Assembly: GCA_951640165.1 (NCBI GenBank)
Contig: OX621258.1
Coordinates: forward strand, 5,045,501 to 5,109,500
Reading direction: 5' to 3'
DNA: 64,000 bases
From: Pseudoips prasinana
Taxonomy: Eukaryota; Arthropoda; Insecta; Lepidoptera; Nolidae
The translations under genes were made by a program, and so were the position numbers. Each line of letters begins with the position of its first letter. The stretch's first letter is position 1. Shown here one piece after another: positions 32,121 through 42,204 of this stretch. The notes below the pieces were generated by a model that was given only the letters and a program-made list of their open reading frames with translations, had not been told where the DNA came from and ran no database searches.

Positions 32121-32303
32121 GGCCGTACTAGTTTATCCTAGAGTGTTCGTATTATATCAGGATCAACTAGTTTGGCCTAGGCTAAACTGGTTTATCCTGA
32201 AGGCTTAGGACAAATTAGTTTGGACTAGGCTATACTAGTTAATCCTATCGCTTATAGGAAGAACTAGTTTATCCTAGGCCAAACTAGTTTGTCCTGAAAT
32301 CGG
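32121..32303. repeat. Tandem array of about 48-bp palindromic units
   Basis: Three consecutive units start at 32159, 32207 and 32256 (48, 49 and 48 bases), after a partial unit. Each reads roughly AGGACAAACTAGTTTGGCC, CTAGG, then CAAACTAGTTTATCCT, so each unit is itself an inverted repeat centred on CCTAGG. Units have diverged by scattered substitutions. No transposon ends were recognised. Confidence 0.85.
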
Positions 32304-32321
32304 GTTTGGCCGGTAACATAT

Positions 32322-32428
32322 ACATATACCTATAAGTATGTTTGTCAGTTATCTGGTTGCCACTGTACAGAGCTCTGCCGTTGGGATTAGGTGGCAGTCT
32401 ATTAGTTATCCCAAGATATTTATTTATT
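32322..32428 (+). mobile_element. S2 SINE 3' end
   Basis: AAGTATGTTTGTCAGTTATC, CTGTACAGAGCTCTGCCG, and TTAGTTATCCCAAGATATTT plus tail. Confidence 0.65.
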
Positions 32429-32465
32429 ATAGGTATATTGGACATCTTGGCTTGGTTGCCAAAAT

Positions 32466-32695
32466 CTTCCTTTTCATGCAGGATTCTGTTCCCACCCAGG
32501 ACAGACATTTGTGTACATGAACATGTCTGTTTGTCCTGAGTCGGGGTGTAATTATCTATATAAGTATCTATATATTTACAAAAGAAAAGTTGTATATGTA
32601 GTATATCAGTTATCTGGTTTCCATAGTACAAGCTCTGCTTAGTTTGGGATCAGATGGCCATGTTGGTATGTAAATAATGTCCCGGGGTATTATTA
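32466..32695 (+). mobile_element. S1 SINE lacking part of its head
   Basis: Begins at the B-box region TTCTGTTCCCACCCAGGAC, then is typical to the end TCCCGGGGTATTATTATTTA. Confidence 0.8.
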
Positions 32696-32699
32696 TTTA

Positions 32700-33700
32700 T
32701 TATTATTTACATATTCATATAGAAAAGAGTCATAATTGTCAAAGAATTAAAAAGACAATGTGTGTCCATCATGTATTAGAAGTTAGCACATGTATTGAAG
32801 CAGGTATAGGTAGAGCCTACGGACACGATAAAAGTTGACCCACAAAACCAAAGACAATAGGTACAATCTTTGGTTACCATACGTGCCAGGAAACAATTAT
32901 TTTTAGCATCATTTCGTGCTAAATAACAATTAAGAGATATTGAAACGCACTTCTTGTCAAACCTACTGCCTCACATAAATAGTTATAAATTTGACGGCCT
33001 TACAATCCCGTGTCCCGAAGAGCACGTAAAGCTGTACGCCCGGCGCTTTTTTTTATTTTTTGTACCTAATGGTGTTATCCACCTATCTTTCCGCCCATTC
33101 TTCGTAACTAATAACTTGTAACTTTTCGGGACTAGTCCCTCCCTCTTACCCACCACTGCAACTCCTGTAAGCCAGGATCAACAGTGGCACACAATGAAAT
33201 GACACTGAGCGGTGAAGCTCAAGCATGTCCCGGGGAATCGCTTTAACTGTCTTGGTTCTCGCAACGAATTTAATCAGAAAGACAAAAAAAGGAGGAGTTA
33301 GAAAATGAATAGTTCCACTTCCCTCCAGAGCAAAGCGGGAGACAGAATGATGTAAAGAGGCTATAGCCTCATAAAATGAGAGATTTGCAAATAATAACTT
33401 GTAACTGATAACTTGTGTATTCACCCAGAGAACAACAGAATAGTTTAGTTTGACTAGCTATTAGATTGAGGGCAAGTAGGAAATTGGTCCCGCCAGCAAT
33501 CGGATGGGTCTCCCCGCACTCGTTAGTCTTGGCAAAGATACATCCGTCCCAAAAATATGGTTTAACGGAACCTCTCCCTTATATAAAAATGTAACAGATG
33601 AGTGCAAGCACTCTTCTAACCATAAGTGAGAAAAATCCGGTGCGAAACAACTATGCCACATGTTTAAAGCTATCTAAATGTCCAGCGTCACGTAAACAGT
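32700..33700. other. Unique sequence; two unidentified minus frames
   Basis: An S5-like fragment (GTCCCGAAGAGCACGTAAAG) occurs at 32996-33050. Minus frames at 33146-33424 (92 codons) and 33461-33661 (66 codons) have hydrophobic stretches but no motif I can name. Not supported as genes. Confidence 0.35.
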
Positions 33701-33709
33701 TTTAAATTA

Positions 33710-33890
33710 TAAACTGCATTACTCTTTCCCAAAAGTCACAAGCATAACAACACTAATATATTAGAAACTACCACAGAATGTACAAAAAACACATTTCTAC
33801 AAACTACTGTGTTTATTTCTTTGTTTTAAAATGCAAAAAGTATTTATCGCAATGAGTCATAGACAATCATATGTGACTAACAGATTATAA
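33710..33890 (+). repeat. Local duplication, copy 1
   Basis: Shares AAACTGCATTACTCTTTCCC, TATATTAGAAACTACCACAG and ATGAGTCATAGACAAT with 34300-34490, about 80% alike. Confidence 0.75.
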
Positions 33891-34059
33891 AAGTTATCAT
33901 TGATTCACTCACAGAGGCGATCACCTAAAACTATAAAATATACAAATATATAGATACTATTACTCATTCTCAAAAGCGATAGTTTAATTAAAAATTACTA
34001 GTATTATTCTTTTTACTTTGGATTGCAGCCTGTCATAAACCTACCACCTAAACTGCATT

Positions 34060-34298
34060 CATCATAACAGCTGTAAGTAGTCCATTGCAGGACAAAAGCC
34101 TCCCCCAAGAATCATCTTGGGGATATGCCATGATCGCAGTATTCGCAATCGCAGTATGATGTTCATAGTACTCAGAAAGAAGCTGTCCGTCGTCTGATAG
34201 ATATTCTCCCTCAGGTCAACTTCTATGACCCCCACGGGATGAGATGGGGTGAAGACATTCGGATATTCAACGCCGTCACCACACAGCCATACCAAGAA
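34060..34298 (-). mobile_element. G2 element with 12-bp target duplication
   Basis: CTAAACTGCATT flanks the element on both sides (34048-34059 and 34299-34310). Minus strand begins GGCTGTGTGGTGACGGCG and ends AGCTGTTATGATG. A 12-bp duplication indicates insertion by a LINE-type retrotransposition machine, in keeping with the shared RTE-like tail. Confidence 0.85.
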
Positions 34299-34299
34299 C

Positions 34300-34490
34300 T
34301 AAACTGCATTACTCTTTCCCAAATGTCACACAAGTCACAACGCATATAAAACATAATGATATATTAGAAACTACCACAGAATGTACAGACAACACATTTG
34401 TACAAACGACTGTATTTATTTTATTTTGAAAAATACACGGAGTATTTATTTTTATGAGTCATAGACAATTGTCTGTGGCAAACGGCTTAC
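34300..34490 (+). repeat. Local duplication, copy 2
   Basis: Second copy of 33710-33890; its left edge is the target site of the G2 insertion. Confidence 0.75.
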
Positions 34491-34493
34491 TCT

Positions 34494-34566
34494 CTCTGTT
34501 CTGACTATTTACAAGCGCTTTTTTAAAGTCTACGTGAATAAAAAACTTTTTTATTTATTTTATTAC
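34494..34566 (+). mobile_element. Repeat B, short copy
   Basis: GTTCTGACTATTTACAAGCG then GTGAATAAAAAAC and T-rich tail; 5' truncated. Confidence 0.65.
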
Positions 34567-34752
34567 ACTTTTATACAACGATTCACGCACCGGGCCCATT
34601 CCGTGCTAAGTATAGTTAGTAAATGCATCATTACAATGGAAGTGGAGGACTTTGGTTAAAACCAGAGTTCACGGACAAGAAAAACTGCGTTGCGTTGAGC
34701 TTAATGCTAAGCGTGATGTACTGAAAGCTATCACACTAATCACATTATGACA

Positions 34753-34929
34753 TCAATATTATAAAGGCGAAAGTTTGTTTGTGTGTGTGTGTCTGTTAGT
34801 TACCTATTGACGTCTAAACGGCTGGAGCTATTTTAATAAAATTTGGTATGGAGTTAGATGACACCCCGGGTTAACACATAGGCTATAATTTACAAAGTTA
34901 ACGCTGGTAAAACCGCAGGGTACAACTAA
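34753..34929 (+). mobile_element. Hel2 Helitron-like element
   Basis: TC start after CA, AATATTATAAAGGCGAAAGT, GACGTCTAAACGGCTGGAGC; the 3' end has decayed to GCAGGGTACAACTAA. Confidence 0.7.
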
Positions 34930-35258
34930 TCAATTATAACTTTATTGAGGAGTGTTAACATGTTCTTTCTTTCCGCCTGATCTGCGTATAGATTTCTTAT
35001 ATGAGCCTTAAGTAACATTTTTTTTATAACTATATGTCAAATGCCCTCGTGAGTGAGTCACCTTATACTATACTTATTCTGTTGTGATAACAGTGCCAAG
35101 CGTTGGCGTTACAACTCAAATACGATGCATTCACTTTACTAGGATTTAGTTATTTATAAGAGTTAACGATTAAAATAGAACGTAAACAAATAATCTACGC
35201 TGCACTCAAATTATATTGATAAAAGAAAATTAATGTAATATTAAGAAACTGGTTGGGC
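34930..35258. other. No recognisable feature
   Basis: AT-rich unique DNA. Confidence 0.35.
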
Positions 35259-35441
35259 GTGGTGGCACGTATGGCGCAGCGACTAAGACAGTCTCCTCGC
35301 CGTTTCGTGTCCAGGACAACTATTTGTGTTACACATAAATAGTTGTTCTGAGTCTGGATGTAATTTGTGTCCGTCTATTACGAGTATATGTTTGTAAAGT
35401 ACCTCGCGTCACAGGGATTAGAAACCATAGTGCGGGCGTTG
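35259..35441 (+). mobile_element. S3 SINE
   Basis: Head GTATGGCGCAGCGACTAAGA; the B box is deleted (TTCGTGTCCAGGACAACT). Body AAATAGTTGTTCTGAGTC and tail AGTGCGGGCGTTGTC are intact. Confidence 0.8.
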
Positions 35442-35822
35442 TCAAAAAAAAACTGTTTTGAGCTTTTCAGAGGAACATCTTCACAGCGTGCGAGTCGCAT
35501 TCACCCTGAAGAGATTTAGAGAGAAGCTACATTCTAGACACAATATTGAGCAATGGCGACATCCATATTTTGGCAGGTCGCCAGTTGAAAATGAAACATG
35601 GACTACCATATCATTAATAAAACAAGACAATGCTGTAATACAATAAAAAATATATATACTAAGAGTTTATATCCTCATGGCTTCGGGTCAACTGATACTA
35701 TCCAAGAATAAAAAATACGCCTTTATTAAAAGTTGGCACAGAATTGAAGTTTGAATTGTGTTTGTTATGTGGGTTACAGCTAAATATTGTTCCCTTATAC
35801 TCCATGTATTAAGTACGTTATT

Positions 35823-36262
35823 TTACTGGCTTATTGGATTAGTGGTTAGTGATCCTGACTGCTAAACCAGAGGGCGTTGGTTTGAATCCCACCCAGGGGC
35901 TCTACCGGCTAAGTCGCCGAACATCAATTTCTTAAATGGCGTTCAAATAAATAAACTTTAAAAATGACTTAATCAATCGTTAAATCGGCTTCAACGTTGA
36001 CAATCGATTCCGGACCATTTATGACTTCACATGTGCTCATGGAAGCCGATTTAACGATTGATTAAGTCATTTTTAAAGTTTATTTATTTGAACGCCATTT
36101 AAGAAATCGATGTTCAGCGACTTAGCCGGTAGAGGCCCAGGACAAATCTTTGTGTGATGAGCACGATTACCTGTTGTATCTGGGTGTAGTTTATGTATTA
36201 TATGTATGTATTTAGAAATGTATAAGCATGTCTATTAGTTGTCTAGTTACTGGCTGTTTATA
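35823..36262 (+). mobile_element. S2 SINE split by a foldback MITE
   Basis: Head GATTAGTGGTTAGTGATCCT and B box GGTTTGAATCCCACCCAGG on the left. After 36135 it resumes as CCCAGGACAAATCTTTGTGT through GTGATGAGCACGATTACC to GTCTATTAGTTGTCTAG. The copy is otherwise normal. Confidence 0.8.
35898..36135. mobile_element. Foldback MITE, 238 bp
   Basis: Arms 35900-35992 and 36042-36134 are near-perfect complements beginning CTCTACCGGCTAAGTCGC. CCCAGG flanks both sides. The loop and inner arm share a core with the element at 54594-54795. No coding capacity; superfamily not determined. Confidence 0.85.
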
Positions 36263-37409
36263 GGTGCTGTTAATTACCGCAAAACATTTTGTTTATTTCG
36301 TCATAATTTATATACATATGTATATTAGAACGAGTATCCAAAGCGGCATTGTTAGTTTCTTACCAAATTTGGCTAGGAAGAGGCGGCAACACTGAGAGAC
36401 AGAGAAGGTGAGCGTTGATGCATCACAGGGGCCCCTTAAAGCTACATCCGAATCGCAAGTCTCAGACACTGTCGAGTGTTCCCTCCTCTACCACGCGATG
36501 CACCCGGTTTCCGCACGGTAAATCCATGGAACGCTAAGAATTTAATCTTCAAATATAACAAACAACTTATATGGATTACGTTGAAAAAAAGTACCTCTAC
36601 TTCATTCTGTGTAAATTTCCTTTTGTTTGTATTTTGTGTGTACATTAATGTAAAAACAATGTATTATTTGATTTAGTGCTTTGGAATTTCAAGTAAATAT
36701 TTAACTCTTAAATATGATTATTGATGGATCCAGATATAAAATAAATTATTGAATAAAAGTGGCAATATGATTACTTAAGCGGCAAATGTCCATTCATAAT
36801 ATTAATCTCACTTCTATTTTATTGGAGAATGGTGAAGTAAAGCACTGCGAGTTGCGATGGTATTGCGTTAATTCGAAAGGGAATATCCGTCCATTGAGTC
36901 TAGGATAATACGGTTAGGCAACGCTTTTAAGTGCAAATGATGGAAAAGATAACTGTTTTAACGATACATTCCTTCACTCGTAAATAGGAAATCATAAAAT
37001 AAATCATCCGGAGGTTCTCGAACCAGCACCTCTATCAAAGAATTATCTTACTAACACTGGATGTAAGCAAGATTACCGTCTTGTTTTTTCGTAGCTGAAT
37101 CCTTTTTTTGGTCCCCGCCGTTTGGGGAGACGACGAGGTACGTGTGAGTCCACAGTGTTACCCACTAAATCCACCACGGCAGCCTAGCCTCTAGATGCTT
37201 ATAGTGATGGCTCCGGAAACTCGAAACGATTGCCATCCGGAACCAAGTTTAGCGTCTATCCTGAATTGGTAAAGACTGGCTCGAGACCCGCTGAACGATA
37301 ATTTACGCTTAGCTTCGCGAATAATGCTATATCACCAAAAACACTACTTATAAAACATTAAAAACTGCTTAAGTTTAGATTTCCTTCATCGTCTAGGCAC
37401 TGGTTACCA
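36263..37409. other. No recognisable gene
   Basis: About 1.1 kb of unique AT-rich sequence; short frames at 36442-36676 overlap on both strands and lack motifs. Confidence 0.4.
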
Positions 37410-37690
37410 ATGCAAAATATTTTAGAGCCGCCTTGTCAGCCTCTGACATGACTTAACGACTAAACAAATAAGAGCCGATTTCACCGTAAAAATTAAACGC
37501 GATCAATGGACGCTAAACCTAAGTTTAATTTTAATGGTGAAATTGGCTCTAAGTCTAACAGCTTAACGTGTCCTCCAAAGTACTGAGAAGAAATTAAACA
37601 GTTTTGGCGGAAACCCATCTATAGACATACCGCTTGGTAATAAGGTGATTATATCGGCGATCACTTACAGAATGCTGATAGCATGGCTAA
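37410..37690 (-). mobile_element. 5S-SINE split by a mini-MITE
   Basis: Left: CAGCCTCTGACATGACTTAA. Right: CAGCTTAACGTGTCCTCC, then GGAAACCCATCTATAG and ATCGGCGATCACTTACAGA. An extra palindromic segment lies between TAACGACTAAACAAA and TAAGTCTAACAGC. Confidence 0.75.
37472..37549. mobile_element. Mini-MITE, 78 bp, TAA target site
   Basis: Terminal repeats GAGCCGATTTCACCG and, complemented, GAGCCAATTTCACCA. TAA lies at both edges (37469-37471 and 37550-37552). A 3-bp TWA duplication suggests PIF/Harbinger, but the element is too short to be sure. Confidence 0.7.
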
Positions 37691-37851
37691 GAGCGGCCAG
37701 TTTTTGCCCCACAGTCGAGTAAATGAGACAAAAGAAAACATGTCTCAAGTTAATCTGCGTCTCAATGTTTTATAAGTAGCTATGGGGTAAAATTAATCAA
37801 AGAAAACTCAAACTAGAAAAAGAGATGTACCTAATTTTAAGCGCAGACATT

Positions 37852-37910
37852 CATCATCAGGCCTCTGGCCAGGTATAGGCCTCCCCCAAAGATGCGTAGA
37901 GATTAATTAC
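37852..37910 (-). mobile_element. RTE-tail remnant
   Basis: TTCATCATCAGGCCTCTGGC then GGCCTCCCCCAAAGATGCG on the plus text. Confidence 0.5.
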
Positions 37911-38095
37911 CGAATACTGAATAAATAAAAGTTCCGAAAATAAATTCAATATCACGCAAAGAGGCTCGTAATAAATAGTCTTGATTTGTACGATAAGTAA
38001 ATATTCCGCCAGGTACATTTCGAGATAAAATATTACTTTTGCTAAAAGCTTGTCACATATTTTATTTTGCTAGAATGTAAGTATATATTATTTAA

Positions 38096-38275
38096 TTTAT
38101 GCTCAGTGGTTGGCGGCGACGAATTCACCACGCCATCTAATCCGCTGGAGGGCGCAGAAATCGTCACGAGGGAATATTCACTAAAAAAGAAGAGAATTCC
38201 CTGCGTACTTAGAATACCAACCATACTGCAATGGCCAACCCGTCTGCTAAGCGTAGCGATTATGGCCAAATGATG
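38096..38275 (+). mobile_element. G2 fragment
   Basis: GGCGGCGACGAATTCACCAC, CGTCACGAGGGAATATTC and CTGCTAAGCGTAGCGATTAT. Confidence 0.6.
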
Positions 38276-38514
38276 GACACAATTCCATCGTGAAGATCTT
38301 CATCAAGCAGAGGATATCTTTGGACTGATTTGATGATATTATTTAAGATAATTTTCCCAGAAAATTAATATTTATGAGCTTAAGGCGTACGAACTAGGTT
38401 TTTCTTGTATGAAAATCTGTATGAAAAGAACCATTTTTATCAGCTACAAAACATAGCGAAGAATTAAAAAAAAATCATTTATTTTTTTTAAACGTATTCC
38501 TTAATTCTTCTCTG

Positions 38515-38718
38515 AGACGCTCTCAGCCCAACGGTCCGTGAGTGCTCGGCGAGGTAAATCACCAATGCACGCGGTCAGTCTATAAATGGGTGACCCTCAA
38601 AGTTGTTTAATTTCTGAGCGTCTCCGTGGCTCGGAGGGCAGGTTGAGCTTAGCCGTGTCAGAGCCTACTGAGCGGTTTGAACGACTACAACACCAGGATA
38701 ACAACTGCCCATGCGATA
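38515..38718 (+). mobile_element. 5S-SINE
   Basis: CGGTCCGTGAGTGCTCGGCG, CGGTCAGTCTATAAATGGGT, GAGCGTCTCCGTGGCTCGGA and AACAACTGCCCATGCGATAA. Confidence 0.75.
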
Positions 38719-38861
38719 ATAAAGATAATTATTTTATTAGACAAGGACTGCCTTCGGGATGCTCTGTTCAAATCTAATAACCAAGTTAGTACATATAAAG
38801 CACAGCTATATAATAGGTATATATAAAAGTTAAACTTAGATCATATTGTAATTATATTGAA

Positions 38862-38972
38862 CTAGCTGCCCCGCGGTTTCACTGGCAATAAAGTACTTTT
38901 GGCGTAAAATAGTAACAAAAATACACCCATTCATCGATACTCACAAACTTTCGCATTTATAATATTAGTCGG
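38862..38972 (-). mobile_element. Hel2-type fragment, internally deleted
   Basis: CTAGCTGCCCCGCGGTTTCA at the 3' end (complement) and ACTTTCGCATTTATAATATT at the 5' end. Confidence 0.7.
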
Positions 38973-39107
38973 TTGTGTACCTCTAGCGGTTTTGGCAGTG
39001 CACGCCGCAATAGTTCACAGATGGTAGATTTTTTCCTACTTACTTGACACATATCGTCATATTTTGGACAATTCACACAATATCTTTTTTAAATTGTAGC
39101 CATTTGT

Positions 39108-39241
39108 TATTCTGATGTATAAGCTATATTACTGTAAAGTTTCATTAAAAACCCTACAATTATTTTTTACGTGAAAGAGTAACAAACATCATCATCCATC
39201 CATACTTACAAACTTTGGCGTTTATAATATTAGTAGGATAT
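39108..39241 (-). mobile_element. Hel2-type 5' half
   Basis: AAGCTATATTACTGTAAAGT, GTGAAAGAGTAACAAACATC and GCGTTTATAATATTAGTAGG; lacks the CTAG end. Confidence 0.7.
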
Positions 39242-39643
39242 AAATTGTGTTAAATTGATGTGATATTATGGATTTTTATGTCGGAAATAAAGATTATTAT
39301 TATTATTTGATTTTCTTTCATTTCTCCCTTCCTGGAGGGGTTTGTTAGTCATCACACGGGCCGTAGCCAAGCGTGACAAGAGGTTAACGTTACGTACGGC
39401 TGAATAAACTGAAGAAGTAGTTAGGAATTTCCGTGTAAGACGACACGTGTTCAGGATTATTGCTTTCTGGAAGGTGTTAAGAGTATGCTTGGGGATTTCT
39501 AGGACATCTAGGCTTCGCTCTAAGGGTCTTAGGTATGATTCCAGTGGCAGACATAACAATTGGAACTATGTGTATCGCTTCGGCCCGCCACTGGCGCTTC
39601 AATTCTATACCTAAATCCTAGTATTTGGTTTGTTTATTTGGAC

Positions 39644-39780
39644 CGATGATCTTGTGCGGGTCGCTGGAAATCGCTGGATGCGGATAGCGCAAGACCGGCA
39701 ATTGTGGAGATCTTTGGGGGAGGCCTTTGTCCAGCAGTGGACGTCTTTCGGCTGATATGATGATGATGATTATTATTATT
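39644..39780 (+). pseudogene. RTE LINE ORF2 C-terminus, best copy
   Basis: An in-frame segment encodes VAGNRWMRIAQDRQLWRSLG followed by E-A-F-V-Q-Q-W-T-S-F-G and stop. These are the last residues of RTE-clade endonuclease/reverse-transcriptase proteins. A TATGATGATGATG tail follows directly, as RTE elements typically end in short repeats. All upstream domains are missing. The tail sequence is also used by G2 elements. Confidence 0.75.
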
Positions 39781-40112
39781 ATATACGAGAGTTGATGATC
39801 GTTCGGTCAAAAGTTTTGCTCGTGTTCGAAGACAAACGTCTTAAATATCTATGTGAATTATTACTGCGAGCTAAACCTTAGTCCTATTTAATCAGACAGG
39901 ATGTAAACATCTGCAGCGAAACACCAAACATTGTCTAGATAAGAGAATGCCTTAATAAGTCTCCTTCGCAAATATTTAACGACAATATTTGTCATGAAAA
40001 CAGGGAAAATGACGAAGGTTTCCTCTTTAATAGGATTTAGTACAGTATTTAATCGAAAAATAAAATACGGTATAAATGCTTAATTACAATAGGCGTAAAA
40101 CATTGTTATTTA

Positions 40113-40178
40113 CTAGCTGTACCCCGCGGTTTTACCCGCGTTAAACTTTATAAATTATAGCCTATGTGTTATTCGGAT
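40113..40178 (-). mobile_element. Hel2-type 3' fragment
   Basis: CTAGCTGTACCCCGCGG, then TTTACCCGCGTTAAACTTT (hairpin CGCGGGTAAAACCGCGG on the minus strand), cut off by the adjoining S1. Confidence 0.75.
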
Positions 40179-40402
40179 ATAATATCCTGGGACATTATTC
40201 ACACAAGGTCATCTGATCCCAAACTAACCAGAAGCTCATCCTATGGAAACTAGATAACTGATATACTACAAATACTACTTTTGTTTTGTAAATACATACT
40301 TGTATAGATAATTACACCCAGACTCAGTACAAACAGACATGTTCATGCACACAAATATCTGACCTGGGTGGGAATGGAACCCACGACCTGTGGCGTGAAT
40401 AA
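40179..40402 (-). mobile_element. S1 SINE inserted in a Hel2-type element
   Basis: Begins ATAATATCCTGGGACATTAT and ends CACGACCTGTGGCGTGAAT. The head is cut short before the A box. Confidence 0.8.
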
Positions 40403-40445
40403 AAATCTTTTTATTTTGTTTTAAATAACTGTGACCTATGAAAGA

Positions 40446-40629
40446 CTAGCTGTGCCCCTCGGTTTTACCCGCGTTAAACTTTATAAATTATAGCCTATGT
40501 GTTACTCGGATATTAAAGCTATATTACTACAAAGTTTCATCGAAATCTGCCTAGTATTTTTGCGCGAAAGAGTAACAAACATACATATTCACACACTCAC
40601 AAACTTTCGCATTTATAATATTAGTAGGA
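40446..40629 (-). mobile_element. Hel2-type element, complete
   Basis: Minus strand: TCCTACTAATATTATAAATG at the 5' end, GTTTGTTACTCTTTCGCG internally, and a CGCGGGTAAAACCGAGGGGC hairpin followed by CTAG. It shows what the truncated copies have lost. Confidence 0.8.
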
Positions 40630-40852
40630 TAATCTCCTAAACCGCTGGTGCATTCTAAAGGACCTATAAGTAGTGAAATCTGCTTAACAATATTCTAGAT
40701 ACGTATTTAATCCAGACCGATGGTAAAACAACGAGGTCAATGCGACTGAACCAGTATGGAACCGGTTTCATGGTACACATGCCAGATCCAAATGCTCGTT
40801 TGTAGGTGAAATACTTGTTCGCATATATCTATTTTGTTTAAAAGAGGTAAAA

Positions 40853-41100
40853 CTGAGGCTGAGATCTATAGAGCGTACTTAGACTTTGCTCAGACTTTAC
40901 TTAGACAGAAGTTAAAGCATGTAACGAAATTACAATTGGTGTTTTGACTTTGTCTGTCTTAGCTTATGCTAAGCATAATCTTAACTTCAATAAGTCTTTA
41001 AATACCAAATCAAAGTATAAGCTTAGCATACATTTAGCAAAGTTTTACGTAAGGTAAGTTTGAGCAAAGTCTAAGTACGCTCTATAGATCTCAGCCTTAG
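40853..41100. mobile_element. MITE with about 50-bp terminal repeats
   Basis: The left end AGGCTGAGATCTATAGAGCG, TACTTAGACTTTGCTCA is complementary to the right end TGAGCAAAGTCTAAGTACGC, TCTATAGATCTCAGCCT. About 248 bp, non-coding. The target duplication is unclear. Confidence 0.8.
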
Positions 41101-41164
41101 TCTATCTATCTGTAGAACTACTTATTGAACACATTTTGTGATTTAACTAGATAGTCATATGTAC

Positions 41165-41545
41165 TGATAGCTCTGGCGACCTTGCTCACAAGTAGACATA
41201 ACATTTAAATTATTGTTCTTTTTAAAAGACAACGCCCGCACTAGGGAATCTAATCCCTGTGTCGCGGGGTACTTTACAAACATATAATAGAGGCGACACA
41301 AATTAAATCCAGACTCGAACAACTATTTATGGATCGCACAAACAGCTGTCCAGCGTGGGACTCGAACCCGCGACACGAAGCGGCGAGGCGACTGTCTTAG
41401 CCGCTGCGCCACACGTGCAGTTAAATAGCGTCATGATAGCTAATTAGAATTATTAATGTCATTATTAAGGAATGCCGGTAAGGTGGAGGTAATTCCCCAG
41501 TCGAGCTGCTGTTTGAGCGAATGAACGCTGTGCCCTAATCTCTTA
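41165..41545. mobile_element. Repeat L2 split by S3
   Basis: AGCTCTGGCGACCTTGCTCA at left; after the S3 insertion TTATTAAGGAATGCC, GGTAAGGTGGAGGTAATTCC and GAACGCTGTGCCC. The uninterrupted relative is 54155-54330. Confidence 0.65.
41227..41423 (-). mobile_element. S3 SINE, full length, inside L2
   Basis: Minus strand head GGCGCAGCGGCTAAGACAG, intact B box GGTTCGAGTCC, and tail ending AGTGCGGGCGTTGTCTT. It is among the best preserved S3 copies. Confidence 0.85.
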
Positions 41546-41587
41546 AAATTTAATGTCCTGTTAGTTATTTATTGGGCACTATACCTT

Positions 41588-41706
41588 TTCACTGGAAAGG
41601 AAACTGCTGGATGCGAATAGCGCAAGACCGGAAATTGTGTAGATCTTTGGGGAGGCCTTTGTCCAGCAGTGGACGTCTTTCGGCTGATATGATGATAATG
41701 ATTATA
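41588..41706 (+). pseudogene. RTE LINE C-terminus, frameshifted
   Basis: Same segment as 39644-39780 (WMRIAQDRKLCRSLG at the start) but one G short in the GGGG run. The frame shifts and misses the normal stop. ATGATGATAATGATTAT tail follows. Confidence 0.7.
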
Positions 41707-41815
41707 CCTTTTCCCACAAGTCTCAGTCTAACAAGGGTTTGCAAGAAGAAAACTCATATTGAGTAAGTTCACCTTTGTACAACAGCTTTAGATTAAATTA
41801 TTTATTAATGTATTA

Positions 41816-42020
41816 TCTCCACGTCGAACATTCTCTGACCAAATTGGAGATGTTCTCAAGAAAGGGCAGGTCAGAAGTACCCTAAACTGGCGAGCATGTA
41901 TGAAGAATATAATGACAGTAATCGAGGCAAAAGAAGTATGCAAAGATCGTGACAAATGGAAATCCGTTGTCTCTGCCTACCCCTCTGGGAAACAGGCGTG
42001 AGTCTATGTATGTATGTATC
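41816..42020 (+). pseudogene. LINE-H C-terminal relic, short copy
   Basis: Open without a start codon: [20 protein letters not shown] at the left, then [20 protein letters not shown], ending SAYPSGKQA and TGA at 42001, followed by a TATG tail. It preserves the normal C-terminus that the 16-kb copy has lost, but is truncated far more at its 5' end. Confidence 0.8.
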
Positions 42021-42204
42021 TATGTTATCTGTGTACAATAAAGAATAAATAAGATATATATGATATATTTGTAATAGTGGGTATTTAGAGTTAATTCTTT
42101 TTGTACGTTTCGAGTCATGCCAGTCTCCGAATATACGTCTACCCGTGAAGTCGATGTTTAATTGTGCTACCAATAGTCCGTAATCCCCATATTATTCAAT
42201 TATG

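Noticed and set aside
32284..32631. 115-codon minus-strand open frame
   Set aside because: Runs through S2 and S1 sequence; similar frames appear in other S1/S2 copies by chance.
33146..33661. Possible two-exon minus-strand gene
   Set aside because: Neither frame has a recognisable domain and no convincing splice pair joins them; left as unidentified.
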